Positions 29,707-39,010 of a stretch of 64,000 nt of DNA are shown in pieces (position 1 is the stretch's first letter; every line of letters starts with the position of its first letter). Location of the stretch: NCBI GenBank assembly GCA_903930535.1, contig CAIYYX010000151.1:1-64000 (forward strand), read 5' to 3'. The notes below the pieces were generated by a model. That model had not been told where the DNA came from. It was given only the letters and a program-made list of their open reading frames with translations, and made no database searches. The translations under genes and the position numbers were made by a program. Source of the stretch: an uncultured Sterolibacterium sp. (GTDB taxonomy: Bacteria > Pseudomonadota > Gammaproteobacteria > Burkholderiales > Rhodocyclaceae).

Positions 29707-31854
29707 CTAGAGAAAAGCCTCGGCGCGCTTCAGCAGTTCTTCCAGTCCCGGCTCCTTGGGATTCCGGGGCTTGCCTGGATGGATGACCGAAACCTGGCAG
29801 CTCTCTGCGGCTTCCACGAGTTGGGCGTATGTGCCGGCATCGATGTCGGCGATGTAAGCCTGCTTGTTTTCGTTGTAGGCGAACAACTTGTTGTTGAGCA
29901 GCGTGCATTCGTTGCAGGTCGAGCATCTCTCCGTCTCGATATAGGCCTCGTCGGGTGACCGCTGCGGCGCAGCCTCTTCAACAGGCGGCAGCTGTGAAGA
30001 CTCGACTGGAGAAACAACCGGGACTGGCACAGGGACAGAAACCTGTTGCGCTTCCCAGGTTTTTCTTTCCCGGGCCAGCAATCTTTCTGCGTGCGAGTTG
30101 TGGATGCCACCCAACTCCTGCAGGCTGTGCCACATGTCGCGGCAACGGCGCGCTTCCCTGACCAGTTTGTCGTCCACAATCACTCTCTGCAGTGTGCTGT
30201 CGGGACCGACCATGAGCAGACAGGGGAGCTTTTCCGGCATTCCTCTGGTTACTGAGGCGACAAACTCTCCGACGGGAATCAGAGTTCCATTCCACTTCGC
30301 CTGCGGCACCCTGGCGAAGTGCCTGGCATAACGACTGTCAGAGGCGACGAAGTCGATCAGGGTGAATGGCACGTTCTCGGAAACACGCTGGTGCTCCTCA
30401 TCCTCAAATGAGAAAGTCTGGAGCGGCCAATCCAGGTCTGCCTGTGCATTGTCGGCCAGGGAGAAGCGCGATGCCCAGTCGCTGCCCGCAGACGGATCAT
30501 AGGTAAAGGCAGGGAAGACGCGCGACTCCATCGCCGCCGCCCCGGTCAAGTAGGGACTCAGGCCGTTTCCTGTGGCGCCGGAGAACACCGAGAACAGCGC
30601 CGGCCCGTGATAATCGAGCCCTCGCGCGAGTTGCCCGCGCAAGCGGTAAAGGTTGGAGGCGCTGGACTGGAGCACAAAGACTTCGTTCACGCCCATCGCG
30701 ATGCTGGCGAATTGCCTGCTACGCAGCCCCAGACCCAGGTGACCGCCGGCGGCGGGGGAATCCCCGAGAATGTCATCGGTCTGCACCAGGATTTTAATCG
30801 GCAGACCCGCCGAGAGGATTTCCGTCATCGCTTCGCTCTCGGATGCTGGCATTTTTCCGGCATTGATGCAGACGAGATAGTCAGGGAATAACGCAAACTC
30901 CTCGGAGTCCAGCCCATTCTCGCCGAAGGAAGCGAACAGCAAATCGTGCTTGGCTTCGCTGTACTCGCCCTTGATCTCCAGTTCCGCGATGGCGATCGCA
31001 CGAACGAGTTCGATAGCCCTTGGCAGGCGCTCGCGATAAGCCTTCAGTGTTTTTGTGCAGCCCTCAAAAAAGAAAGTGTAGGGTTCTGAAGCCTGCCCCG
31101 CCGGGAAAAATCTCTGCGCGCCAAGAACAGCGATCAGGCCCTCGACACGCTTGCGCCGGCTTTTTGGCAGCGTCGGGAGTGACGTCCTGGCAGTGGACTT
31201 CTTGAGAATTCGGCTCATCGTTTCGAAATCGAAGGCGTCCATGGGGCCGGCGCCGAATGATTCCTTGAGGCTCGAAGCGCTCCGACCTGCGTCAGATTTC
31301 ACGAAGTCCGCCTTGAGGATGTCGGAGAGTTTGAGCAGCAAGCGGCCGACGTCCTTGGCGAAGCTCTCCGCCTTCTTCGCCTGCCTCCTGTTCCAGGCAT
31401 GGGCCAGCAGGCGGGAGGGCAGGGATGCGTCGCAGTCCGCGAGTTCGCCGTCAACTTTGAGGGCGGCGCGGGCGCGAGCCAAGCTATCAGCGGTCAGGGC
31501 GTCTTTCGCCAGGGGCTTGGCCGCCTGGTCCCAGAGTTGCGAGAAGAGACCTCTTGCCCCGGAAGACACCCGTGTGCGGATTTCCTGTTCCAGGCGCAGG
31601 ACATGTTTTCTGATCCGGTCAGCATCGTCGCCTTTGCCAACCTGCTCCAGGATCTCGTCCATCAGACCGGAGAGTGAATGGACATCCGCGGAATTTGAGA
31701 GCACCAGAGGATAGTCGTAACGAAGCTTGCTGAGGTCCGCCAAGCCGGTGAACAGAGCCGGTTTCAGGGCTAGCCCGGTGATTGCATCGAGATGACCGAC
31801 AGGCTGCTTTCCCGTCAGGAAAAAGGCCACTTGCGCTTGCAGATCGGCTTCCAT
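29707..31854 (-). CDS. KorAB-associated protein: PFOR-like domain plus C-terminal ferredoxin-type cluster
   Basis: A 715-residue protein I do not recognise as a characterised enzyme. Residues about 323-430 (FPDYLVCINAGKM, FASIAMGVNEVFV, DYHGPALFSVFSG) resemble the region near the TPP domain of NifJ-type pyruvate:ferredoxin oxidoreductases (compare the family's VAQVAMG and PGPSLVIAYS), but without a visible GDG/N TPP motif. A valine-proline linker (about 606-615) leads to a C-terminal domain with C644, C647, C650 and C686, spaced as one [4Fe-4S] cluster. The N-terminal 300 residues are helical and unassigned. It follows korB by 27 bases on the same strand, so an electron-transfer or scaffolding role with KorAB is inferred. 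No transmembrane segment is seen. Confidence 0.6.
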   Translation of the reverse strand: MEADLQAQVAFFLTGKQPVGHLDAITGLALKPALFTGLADLSKLRYDYPLVLSNSADVHSLSGLMDEILEQVGKGDDADRIRKHVLRLEQEIRTRVSSGARGLFSQLWDQAAKPLAKDALTADSLARARAALKVDGELADCDASLPSRLLAHAWNRRQAKKAESFAKDVGRLLLKLSDILKADFVKSDAGRSASSLKESFGAGPMDAFDFETMSRILKKSTARTSLPTLPKSRRKRVEGLIAVLGAQRFFPAGQASEPYTFFFEGCTKTLKAYRERLPRAIELVRAIAIAELEIKGEYSEAKHDLLFASFGENGLDSEEFALFPDYLVCINAGKMPASESEAMTEILSAGLPIKILVQTDDILGDSPAAGGHLGLGLRSRQFASIAMGVNEVFVLQSSASNLYRLRGQLARGLDYHGPALFSVFSGATGNGLSPYLTGAAAMESRVFPAFTYDPSAGSDWASRFSLADNAQADLDWPLQTFSFEDEEHQRVSENVPFTLIDFVASDSRYARHFARVPQAKWNGTLIPVGEFVASVTRGMPEKLPCLLMVGPDSTLQRVIVDDKLVREARRCRDMWHSLQELGGIHNSHAERLLARERKTWEAQQVSVPVPVPVVSPVESSQLPPVEEAAPQRSPDEAYIETERCSTCNECTLLNNKLFAYNENKQAYIADIDAGTYAQLVEAAESCQVSVIHPGKPRNPKEPGLEELLKRAEAFL

Positions 31855-31881
31855 AGGGATCCCGTTAAATTAACTGTCCGT

Positions 31882-32829
31882 TCAAGCCGCGTATTTGTCG
31901 AGCTCGGCTTCGAAGCCCTTGCGTATGGTCTCGTTGGTGCGCAATACGCCGGTTTGCCGTGTGTCCTCATAGCAGGGCACATTCGGGTTGCGATAGAGAA
32001 TGCCGACGGGAACCACGTCTTCATGTGCCGAGATCTCCCGCGCCCGGTTGATGTCCGAGGGATCATGCTGCAACTGGTTCTTGTAGACTGCTGACAGTCC
32101 TGCGCTCAACTGCAGGCCGTCTTCATGATGGAGGAGTTGAACCTTGTTAGGATCTTGCATCCAGGGATCGAGCGAGGTCGGCAGCCACTCCGGGCAGCGC
32201 TGCAGGATACGGACGAAGGAGAAGCCCTTGTGGTGATAGGCCGCCTTGACGATTTCGAACAGGCTCTCCGGGATCCAGTCCACCGCCTGGGCGACGAAGG
32301 AGACGTTGGCCACACCCAGCGTCGTGGTCAGGGGATTGATCGGATCGAGATAGCTGCCGCGCGGAGTGGTGTTGCTCTTGGTGCCGCGGGGGGAGGTCGG
32401 CGATGCCTGCTTCTTGGTCAGGCCGTAGATCTGGTTGTCGTGCAGGAACACGGTGAGGTTCATGTTGTAGCGAATGGCGTGTATCCAGTGTGCTGCGCCG
32501 ATGCTGCAGCAGTCGCCATCGCCGGTATTGACGAAGACTGTGAGGTCGGGCCTGGCCATTTTCACGCCTTCGGCGACAGGCAGGGCGCGGCCATGGATGC
32601 CGTGGAAGCCGTAAGTCTTCATGTAATGGGGAAAGCGGCTGGAGCAGCCGATTCCCGAGACGAACACGGTCTTCTCGGGGCGCAGATCCTCGTCGCGACA
32701 AAGCCTTTGCACGGCGGCGAGAATGGCGGAATCACCGCAGCCCGTGCACCAGCGCGGCACGCCGCTCTGATAGTCCTCCAAATCATGCTGCTCGTCATAC
32801 ATGTGCAGCAGGCAATCGGTGGCATTCAT
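31882..32829 (-). CDS. korB: 2-oxoacid:ferredoxin oxidoreductase beta subunit (KorB-like)
   Basis: A 315-residue TPP-binding subunit that, with KorA, oxidatively decarboxylates a 2-oxoacid (2-oxoglutarate most likely) to its CoA ester and reduces ferredoxin. It shows RWCTGCGDSAI and SGIGCSSRFP (cluster cysteines and the family SGIGC motif), the TPP motif GDGDCCSIGAAH ending in HDNQIYGLTKKQ, and a later QRCPEW cysteine. The start overlaps the korA stop by ATGA. Assignment to 2-oxoglutarate rather than pyruvate rests on overall similarity in style and size and is not proven. Confidence 0.88.
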   Translation of the reverse strand: MNATDCLLHMYDEQHDLEDYQSGVPRWCTGCGDSAILAAVQRLCRDEDLRPEKTVFVSGIGCSSRFPHYMKTYGFHGIHGRALPVAEGVKMARPDLTVFVNTGDGDCCSIGAAHWIHAIRYNMNLTVFLHDNQIYGLTKKQASPTSPRGTKSNTTPRGSYLDPINPLTTTLGVANVSFVAQAVDWIPESLFEIVKAAYHHKGFSFVRILQRCPEWLPTSLDPWMQDPNKVQLLHHEDGLQLSAGLSAVYKNQLQHDPSDINRAREISAHEDVVPVGILYRNPNVPCYEDTRQTGVLRTNETIRKGFEAELDKYAA

Positions 32830-34742
32830 GATTTCACCCCTTTCAGCTTGGCCAGCAGCACACGGCGAATGGTGCCGGGCTTGATCGGCTGGCCCTTCAC
32901 CTCGCTCCAGCAGTCGATGTCCACCAGGTAGCGCGAACGCAGCAGGATGGCCACCGAGGAATAGCGACGGTTGGATTCGTCGATAATCTCTTCATCGGGG
33001 CTATCGCTCCAGTTGGTCTCTATGGTCATGACCTTCTTGAAACCCGCGAGCACTTCCTTGATTCCCGGCGGCAGGGGCTGGAGGAAGCGCAGGTGCATGG
33101 AGGAGACCTTTCTGCCTTCCGCCTGCAAAACAGCCACCGCTTCCTCTATCGCGCCCTTGGTGCTGCCCCAGCCGACGACCAGAAGATCGCCCGCGGATTC
33201 GCCGAACACGGTCGGGGGAGACAGCGTCCTTTGCAGCGCGGCGAGCTTCAGGCTTCGTGCTCTCAGACTCTCCTGGTTTACGTCGGCATCGTAGGCGACA
33301 TGGCTTAGCCTGTCGTGGGCGAGACCCGTCAGCGTATGCATGCCCCCTGGCTGGCCGGGAATGAAACGGCGGGCCAGTCCAGTGACAGGATCCCAGTCGT
33401 AGGGCTTAGCCCCCTTGGGCACGGGACTCTGATCGAAGGGGGGTGCGAGCCAGGCCTCGTTGAACTTCGGACGGGCGAAGGGCTGCTGCGAAGTGGCGAG
33501 ACCGGCGTCGGTCAGGACGACGACGACCATGTTGAAAGTTTCCGCAATCTTCCTCGCCGTGATGATGGAGTAGAAGCAGTCCTCTATGGTGGCCGGCGCC
33601 ATGACCACTTTCGGCGCATCGCCATGGCTGCCAAATATGGCCGTCATGAGGTCGCCCTGCTCGGCCTTGGTCGGCTGTCCGGTGCTGGGACCGCCGCGCA
33701 TGACGTTGACTACGACCAGCGGGATTTCTCCCATCACGGCCAGACCGATGGCTTCCTGTTTCAGGGAATAGCCTGGGCCGGAGGTGATGGTCACCGTGCA
33801 CTTGCTGGCATAGGACGCCCCGATCGCGAAGGCACAGGCCGCAATCTCGTCCTCGGCCTGATGCACGATACCGCCGACTTTCTCGAATACCTCGGAGAGA
33901 TAGTGCGAGGCCGAGGTCGCGGGTGTGATCGGATACATCGAGCAAAGCTCCATTCCCGATGCCATCACGCCCAACGCCAGGGCGATGTTGCCGTTGGTGA
34001 CGATCTGCGCTTCCGCAGCCTGGGCAGAGTGGATGGAGGGAATGCGGTAACTGAAGTCGAGATTGGCCTGTGCCCACTTGTGGCCTGCCTCGAGAAGCAC
34101 GACATTCGAGTCTATGATGCTTTGCGCCTTCTTGCCGAAGGTGAGCGCGATCTGGTCGCGCGCCAATTGCAGTTCCAGGCTGTAGATGTGGCAAAGCATC
34201 CCTAAGGCGAACATGTTCTTGCCGCGCCGCGCATCCGACACCAGCAGGCGGCACTCCTGCTCCATGGGAATCTCATAGACCTTGTAGCCTGCGGCCACCA
34301 GCCGGTCATGGGTCTCGATGTAGGACATGGAAACATTCAGGTCCTGATGCTTGCGCCACATGCTTTCCAGGAGAATGATGCAGCCGGACTTCAATTCTCT
34401 GTCGCGCACCCGTCCGAGCAGCACCTGCTCGTTGAAAGCCACGACGAGATCTGTCTCGTCGCCACCATTGGTGATGTACGAAGAACCGATGCGGATGCGG
34501 TTGCCGCTGGCGCCGGCCACGCTTCGCGCCGGCGGGCGGATCTCCGCCGGAATGATTTCCGTGGTCCAGATGCCGTTGCCCATTCTCGCAGCGATCGAGC
34601 CCAGAGACTGGCCGCAGCGCTGAGCGCCTTCGCCGGAATCGCTGATGATCTCGACGATGTGCTCTTTCAGGGTCACAACCGCCTTGCTGCCCGCAACCTT
34701 GGCCGCCTTTCTGACTGGAGTCTGAATGGTCATCTCGTTCAT
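32826..34742 (-). CDS. korA: 2-oxoacid:ferredoxin oxidoreductase alpha subunit with fused gamma domain (KorA-like)
   Basis: A 638-residue subunit. Residues about 30-230 form the gamma domain (GEGAQRCGQSLGSIAARMGNGIW). The alpha domain follows with MYPITPATSASHYLSE and the conserved QAEDEIAACAFAIGASYAS and GPGYSLKQEAIGLA, the hallmark of 2-oxoacid:ferredoxin oxidoreductases. In anaerobic aromatic degraders such as Thauera and Azoarcus, enzymes of this type supply low-potential electrons to benzoyl-CoA reductase; no benzoyl-CoA genes are present in this window. I chose ATG 34740-34742; an in-frame TTG at 34761-34763 is possible. Confidence 0.88.
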   Translation of the reverse strand: MNEMTIQTPVRKAAKVAGSKAVVTLKEHIVEIISDSGEGAQRCGQSLGSIAARMGNGIWTTEIIPAEIRPPARSVAGASGNRIRIGSSYITNGGDETDLVVAFNEQVLLGRVRDRELKSGCIILLESMWRKHQDLNVSMSYIETHDRLVAAGYKVYEIPMEQECRLLVSDARRGKNMFALGMLCHIYSLELQLARDQIALTFGKKAQSIIDSNVVLLEAGHKWAQANLDFSYRIPSIHSAQAAEAQIVTNGNIALALGVMASGMELCSMYPITPATSASHYLSEVFEKVGGIVHQAEDEIAACAFAIGASYASKCTVTITSGPGYSLKQEAIGLAVMGEIPLVVVNVMRGGPSTGQPTKAEQGDLMTAIFGSHGDAPKVVMAPATIEDCFYSIITARKIAETFNMVVVVLTDAGLATSQQPFARPKFNEAWLAPPFDQSPVPKGAKPYDWDPVTGLARRFIPGQPGGMHTLTGLAHDRLSHVAYDADVNQESLRARSLKLAALQRTLSPPTVFGESAGDLLVVGWGSTKGAIEEAVAVLQAEGRKVSSMHLRFLQPLPPGIKEVLAGFKKVMTIETNWSDSPDEEIIDESNRRYSSVAILLRSRYLVDIDCWSEVKGQPIKPGTIRRVLLAKLKGVKS

Positions 34743-34766
34743 GGCTTGGCTTTCTCTAGTCAACGT

Positions 34767-36266
34767 TTAGGCGACTCGAACGCGCGCGAAATTGCGTTCC
34801 CGCAATGGGATTCCGAACAGAATGCCTGATTCGTCCGGGACGACATAGGGCAGGTTGCTGTCGCGTATGCCCAGATACGCCTTCATGCTCGCAGCGGCGC
34901 GGCGACCCGCACCCATGGCCTCGATCACGGTGGCCGCACCGGTGACGATGTCGCCGCCGGCGAACACTCCGGCGACCGAGGTAGCGAGATGTTCATCGGT
35001 GGCGATATAGCCCCACTTGTTGAGCTTGAGCTTTGAGGTTTGGCCCATGATGGGATTGGCGTTGGTGCCTATCGCATAGACGATCACATCGCATTCGAAA
35101 TCGAACTCGCTGCCCTCTACCGGAACGGGACGACGCCGGCCGGAGTCGTCAGGCTCGCCGAGTTCCATCTTGATGCAGGTCATGCCGCGCACACCGCCCT
35201 TGCCGTCGTCCAGCACAGCCACGGGATTGGTCAGCCAGTGGAACTCGACGCCCTCCTCCTCGGCGTGATGAACCTCCTCGGCACGCGCCGGCGCCTCTGC
35301 CTTGCTGCGGCGATAGATGCAATACACTTTTTCCGAGCCCAGCCTGAGCGAGACCCTCATGGCATCCATCGCCGTATTGCCCGAGCCGATGACTGCGACC
35401 CTCTTCCCTATGGGCAGGGGCGTATCGTAGTTGGGGAACTCCTTGGCACGCATGAGATTGCAGCGCGTCAGCAACTCGTTGGCCGAGAGCACCCCGTTCA
35501 GCGAATCCCCGGGGATGCCCAGCATCGTCGGATAGCCTGCGCCGGTGCCAACGAAGACCGCGGAAAAGCCCATCTCGCCTATCATTTGTTCTATGGTAAA
35601 CAGGCGTCCGACCAGGGTGTTGCACTCGAACCTCACACCCAGCCCGACGAGCTTGCCGATCTCGGCGTCGATCACTTCATTGGGCAGACGGAAATCCGGG
35701 ATGCCGTATCGGAGCACGCCGCCGGGCTGATGGAAAGCCTCGAACACCGTGACATCGCAACCCGCCTTGGCCATGTCGGCGGCGCAGGCGATGCCAGCGG
35801 GTCCGGAACCGACGATGCCGACTTTGAAGCCGTTGGGCTCGATATAGGGAATGTTGGCCCAGCCCTCCGCAATCGCGGCATCACCGACAAAGCGCTCCAG
35901 CCGGCCTATGGCCACGGCTTCGAGCGACTCGCCGACGGTGCACACACCCTCGCACTGGTTCTCCTGTGGGCAGACGCGACCGCAAATGGCCGGCAGCAGG
36001 CTGGTGGCGGTGATGACGTCGTAGGCGCCGCGCAAATCCTTCTTGCCGATCTTCTCGATGAAACTCGGGATGTCGATGCCGACAGGGCAACCGGCGATGC
36101 AGGGCTGATCCGGGCAGAGCAGGCAGCGCTCGGCTTCGCGCATCGCATCCTGGAGGCGATAGCCGTAGGAAACCTCCTCGAAGTTCTTCGCCCGCGCCCG
36201 CGGATCCTGTTCCAGCATGGGCGTGCGCTCCTGCGGGATGGTTCGTATCGTTTTCTTCTTGGCCAT
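34767..36266 (-). CDS. NAD(P)H-dependent flavin oxidoreductase, GltD/NfnB-like
   Basis: A 499-residue iron-sulfur flavoprotein of the glutamate-synthase small-subunit family. The N-terminal cluster domain has CLLCPDQPCIAGCPVGIDIP and CGRVCPQENQCEGVC. Two Rossmann motifs follow: KVGIVGSGPAGIACAADMA (FAD) and KRVAVIGSGNTAMDAM (NAD(P)H). No glutamate synthase large subunit is nearby. Pairing with an FAD/[2Fe-2S] partner (next gene upstream) and KorAB downstream points to the NfnAB/SudAB type, which couples ferredoxin and NAD(P)H. Electron bifurcation is a possibility but cannot be read from sequence. An AAGGTAAGG ribosome site precedes the ATG. Confidence 0.83.
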   Translation of the reverse strand: MAKKKTIRTIPQERTPMLEQDPRARAKNFEEVSYGYRLQDAMREAERCLLCPDQPCIAGCPVGIDIPSFIEKIGKKDLRGAYDVITATSLLPAICGRVCPQENQCEGVCTVGESLEAVAIGRLERFVGDAAIAEGWANIPYIEPNGFKVGIVGSGPAGIACAADMAKAGCDVTVFEAFHQPGGVLRYGIPDFRLPNEVIDAEIGKLVGLGVRFECNTLVGRLFTIEQMIGEMGFSAVFVGTGAGYPTMLGIPGDSLNGVLSANELLTRCNLMRAKEFPNYDTPLPIGKRVAVIGSGNTAMDAMRVSLRLGSEKVYCIYRRSKAEAPARAEEVHHAEEEGVEFHWLTNPVAVLDDGKGGVRGMTCIKMELGEPDDSGRRRPVPVEGSEFDFECDVIVYAIGTNANPIMGQTSKLKLNKWGYIATDEHLATSVAGVFAGGDIVTGAATVIEAMGAGRRAAASMKAYLGIRDSNLPYVVPDESGILFGIPLRERNFARVRVA

Positions 36267-36283
36267 GGTTCCTTACCTTATCG

Positions 36284-37171
36284 CTAACGCGCCAGGAGCG
36301 CCGCCTGTGCCGCGGCATCGATTTCTTTTTGCAGTCGGCAACTCTGCTCCCAATGATCGAGGGCCATTCTTTCCTCCTTGGTATAGCGGCGCAGCCTTGT
36401 CATGAGGTCGTCGAAATCCACCAGATGGCCGTCGAAGTCCGGCCCATCGACGCAGGCGAACTTCACCTCGTCGCCAATCTTCACCCGGCAGCCGCCGCAC
36501 ATGCCTGTGCCATCGACCATCAGCGGGTTCAGGCTGACCATGGTCTTGATCTTGTGGGCCCTGGTCGCCTCGGCACAGCCCTTCATCATGACCGGCGGGC
36601 CGATGGCCACCACCTCGTCGATGTCGGGATGTTTCTCGATGGCCTGTCTGATCCCTTCTGTGACCAGACCCTTGATGCCGGCTGAACCGTCGTCGGTGCA
36701 GATGATGAACTCATCGCAGCAGGCCCTGAACTTGTCTTCCCAGAAGACGAGATCCTTGTTCCTGAAACCGACCACACCAATTACGTAGGCGCCGCTCTCC
36801 TTGAAGGCGCGCGCCTGCGGAAACATCGGTGCGACGCCCAGGCCGCCGCCGACGCAAACCACCTTTTTGGCATGGCTGATGGGACTGGGAACGCCCATGG
36901 GGCCGACGATGGCATAAAGCGTCGTCCCGAGCTTGCAGACCTGTTGCATTTCCCTGGTGGTCTTGCCGACCGCCTGAATGACCAGGGTGATGGTCCCCTT
37001 GACCTGGTCAAAGTCGGCGATGGTGAGCGGAATGCGCTCGCCGTGCTCATGCGACATGACGATGACAAACTGACCGGGTCTGGCTGCCTTCGCCATCAAT
37101 GGATGGCGGACCTCCAGAAGGTAAGTGACATCCGAGAAATCTTCCCGGGCGACGATCTCGAAATTGGACAT
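36284..37171 (-). CDS. Ferredoxin-NAD(P) reductase-like subunit, NfnA/SudB-type
   Basis: A 295-residue protein of the FNR superfamily: an N-terminal FAD-binding barrel (RHPLMAKAARPGQFVIV), a nucleotide domain (VVCVGGGLGVAPMFPQARAF) and a C-terminal [2Fe-2S] site, DGTGMCGGCRVKIGDEVKFAC, as in dihydroorotate dehydrogenase PyrK and NfnA. The four cluster ligands appear to be present. It is the first gene of the operon, followed after 17 bases by the NfnB-like gene. I prefer ATG 37169-37171, with GAGAG just upstream, over GTG at 37184-37186. Confidence 0.83.
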   Translation of the reverse strand: MSNFEIVAREDFSDVTYLLEVRHPLMAKAARPGQFVIVMSHEHGERIPLTIADFDQVKGTITLVIQAVGKTTREMQQVCKLGTTLYAIVGPMGVPSPISHAKKVVCVGGGLGVAPMFPQARAFKESGAYVIGVVGFRNKDLVFWEDKFRACCDEFIICTDDGSAGIKGLVTEGIRQAIEKHPDIDEVVAIGPPVMMKGCAEATRAHKIKTMVSLNPLMVDGTGMCGGCRVKIGDEVKFACVDGPDFDGHLVDFDDLMTRLRRYTKEERMALDHWEQSCRLQKEIDAAAQAALLAR

Positions 37172-37299
37172 TTCTCTCGCTTTCACGACAGTCCAGAATC
37201 AGTGGATTCCCGCGCTAACCGCGGCCATTTGCGGGCATAATAAGGTCATGAATCCAGATGCAGTTTGACTTCGATCAAATGTTCGGTCGGTAAGAAGCC

Positions 37300-38199
37300 A
37301 TGATCCAAAAGAAATCTCTGGGGCATGGCATGGCCTATTTCCTCCTCGTGCTTACGGTATTGTTCTGGTCGGGAAACTGGGTCGTCGGGCGCGGCATACG
37401 CGCCGACGTCCCACCCCTGGCACTGTCTTTCTGGCGCTGGCTGATCGCCTTCGTCTGCCTTCTGCCCTGGGCATGGCCCCATCTCCGCTCACAGTGGCGG
37501 GAGATGCTCAGGCACTGGCGGATACTGACGCTCCTGGGCATCTGCGGCGGCGCCTGCAACAATGCGCTGACCTACCTCGGCGTGACGTTCACGACGGTGG
37601 CCAACTGCGCCATCCTCGCCGCCTCGACGCCCATTATGATTATCGGCTTCTCCTGGGCGCTGTTCGGCAAGAGATTGCGCAGACTGGAATGGTCAGGGGT
37701 TGCGCTATCGGTCTTGGGCATACTCGCCATCGTCGCCAATGGCGACATCCATACCCTGCTCGCCTTGCAAGCCAATATCGGCGACATCTGGGTACTCGCG
37801 GCCATGCTGTTCTGGGCGCTATACACTGTGCTGCTCGTTTGCCGTCCTGCCGGACTGCATCCGTTCTCCTTTCTCGCCGCCATCAGTGCGATAGGCCTCA
37901 TCGCCCTCCTGCCCTTCTATCTGTGGGAGATAGCCGGTGGCCAACTCATCAATCCCAGCCCAGCCGCCCTGGGAGCCATCGCCTACGCCGGCATCTTTCC
38001 GGCGCTCCTGGGTTTCATCTTCTGGAACATGGCCGTCGCCGAAGTGGGCAGCAACAAGGCGGGGTTTTTCATGAACCTGATGCCGGTGTTTTCCATCATC
38101 CTGTCCATCATTTTCCTCGGAGAGCAGCCCCATCTCTATCATCTGGCAGGCATTGCCCTCATCCTCTCCGGCATTTATCTGACCTCGTCCCGGCGATGA
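37300..38199 (+). CDS. EamA-family (DMT) transporter
   Basis: A 299-residue inner-membrane protein with about ten hydrophobic segments in two EamA repeats, the layout of the drug/metabolite transporter superfamily. The start MIQKKSLGHGMAYFLLVL leads into WSGNWVVGRGIRADVPPLA, the usual first-helix pattern, and the second repeat ends GEQPHLYHLAGIALILSGIYL. Substrate cannot be predicted. The stop overlaps the next gene's start (ATGA), so the peptidase downstream is in the same transcript. Confidence 0.87.
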   Translation: MIQKKSLGHGMAYFLLVLTVLFWSGNWVVGRGIRADVPPLALSFWRWLIAFVCLLPWAWPHLRSQWREMLRHWRILTLLGICGGACNNALTYLGVTFTTVANCAILAASTPIMIIGFSWALFGKRLRRLEWSGVALSVLGILAIVANGDIHTLLALQANIGDIWVLAAMLFWALYTVLLVCRPAGLHPFSFLAAISAIGLIALLPFYLWEIAGGQLINPSPAALGAIAYAGIFPALLGFIFWNMAVAEVGSNKAGFFMNLMPVFSIILSIIFLGEQPHLYHLAGIALILSGIYLTSSRR

Positions 38200-38975
38200 T
38201 CTGGAATATTTTCAAAAGCCGCAGCGGCGCAGAGATTTCGCAGCAGCGATGGCAAGAGGTGGAGTCCGTTCTGCCCTTCCTCGATCATCTGTCCAATGAC
38301 TCTCGTGCGCGTTTGCGTTCTTTGGCCCTGCAGTTCATTTCAGAAAAAGAGTGGCATGGCGCCCGAGGGCTCGTCCTCACGCAGGAGATCCAGCTCTCCA
38401 TCGCCCTGCAGGCCTGCCTGCCGGTGCTGAAACTGGGGCTCTCCTGGTATCGCGGCTGGGTCGGCATCATCATTTACCCCGGCGACTTCGTGATCCCGCG
38501 CCAAATCATGGACGACGATGGCATCGTTCATGAATACGAGGACGAAGTGTTAGGCGAGGCATGGGAGGGCGGGCCGGTACTCTTGTCCTGGTTCGGCGCA
38601 ACGGAGGGCGAGGACATCGGCGGCATCAATGTCGTCCTCCACGAATTCGCCCACAAGCTGGACATGAGACGCGGTGCGCCAGAAGGTCTGCCGCCGCTCC
38701 ACCCGGGAATGTCGCGAGGCGACTGGATTGCCGCCTTCGCTCCGGCCTTCGGGGATTTCCAGAAACGAGTCGACGCAGGAGAAGAAATCGAACTGGATCC
38801 CTATGCTAGCGAATCGCCGGCAGAGTTTTTCGCTGTCATGAGTGAGGCATTCTTTCAGACGCCGCTATTGCTGCGCCGGGAATATCCGGCCGTGTATCGG
38901 CAACTGAGTCTCTTCTACCGGCAGGATCCGGCGCAGCGCACCACCATATACAGAATGCATAAGCCTGGGCTATGA
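38196..38975 (+). CDS. MtfA-family zinc-dependent peptidase
   Basis: A 259-residue member of the MtfA (DUF980) family. The zinc-binding motif is HEFAHKLDM, with H149, E150 and H153 by my count; a downstream SPAEFFAVMSEAFF carries the expected third ligand glutamate. In E. coli, MtfA interacts with the glucose-PTS repressor Mlc, but betaproteobacterial homologues may act elsewhere. The ATG at 38196 overlaps the transporter stop, and the frame's upstream extension is a shadow of that gene. The stop overlaps an ATG of the following lipoprotein frame. Confidence 0.87.
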   Translation: MIWNIFKSRSGAEISQQRWQEVESVLPFLDHLSNDSRARLRSLALQFISEKEWHGARGLVLTQEIQLSIALQACLPVLKLGLSWYRGWVGIIIYPGDFVIPRQIMDDDGIVHEYEDEVLGEAWEGGPVLLSWFGATEGEDIGGINVVLHEFAHKLDMRRGAPEGLPPLHPGMSRGDWIAAFAPAFGDFQKRVDAGEEIELDPYASESPAEFFAVMSEAFFQTPLLLRREYPAVYRQLSLFYRQDPAQRTTIYRMHKPGL

Positions 38976-39010
38976 TTAGACAAAATAAAACATGTTCCCG
39001 ACAACGAGTC

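Noticed and set aside
34767-36266. Glutamate synthase small subunit (GltD)
   Set aside because: Family similarity is real, but no large subunit is present and the gene sits between an NfnA-like gene and korAB, which fits the Nfn/Sud type better.
37473-38195. Upstream extension of the MtfA-type peptidase frame
   Set aside because: It is a shadow of the EamA transporter, arginine-rich and without homology; the ATG at 38196 gives the normal family length.
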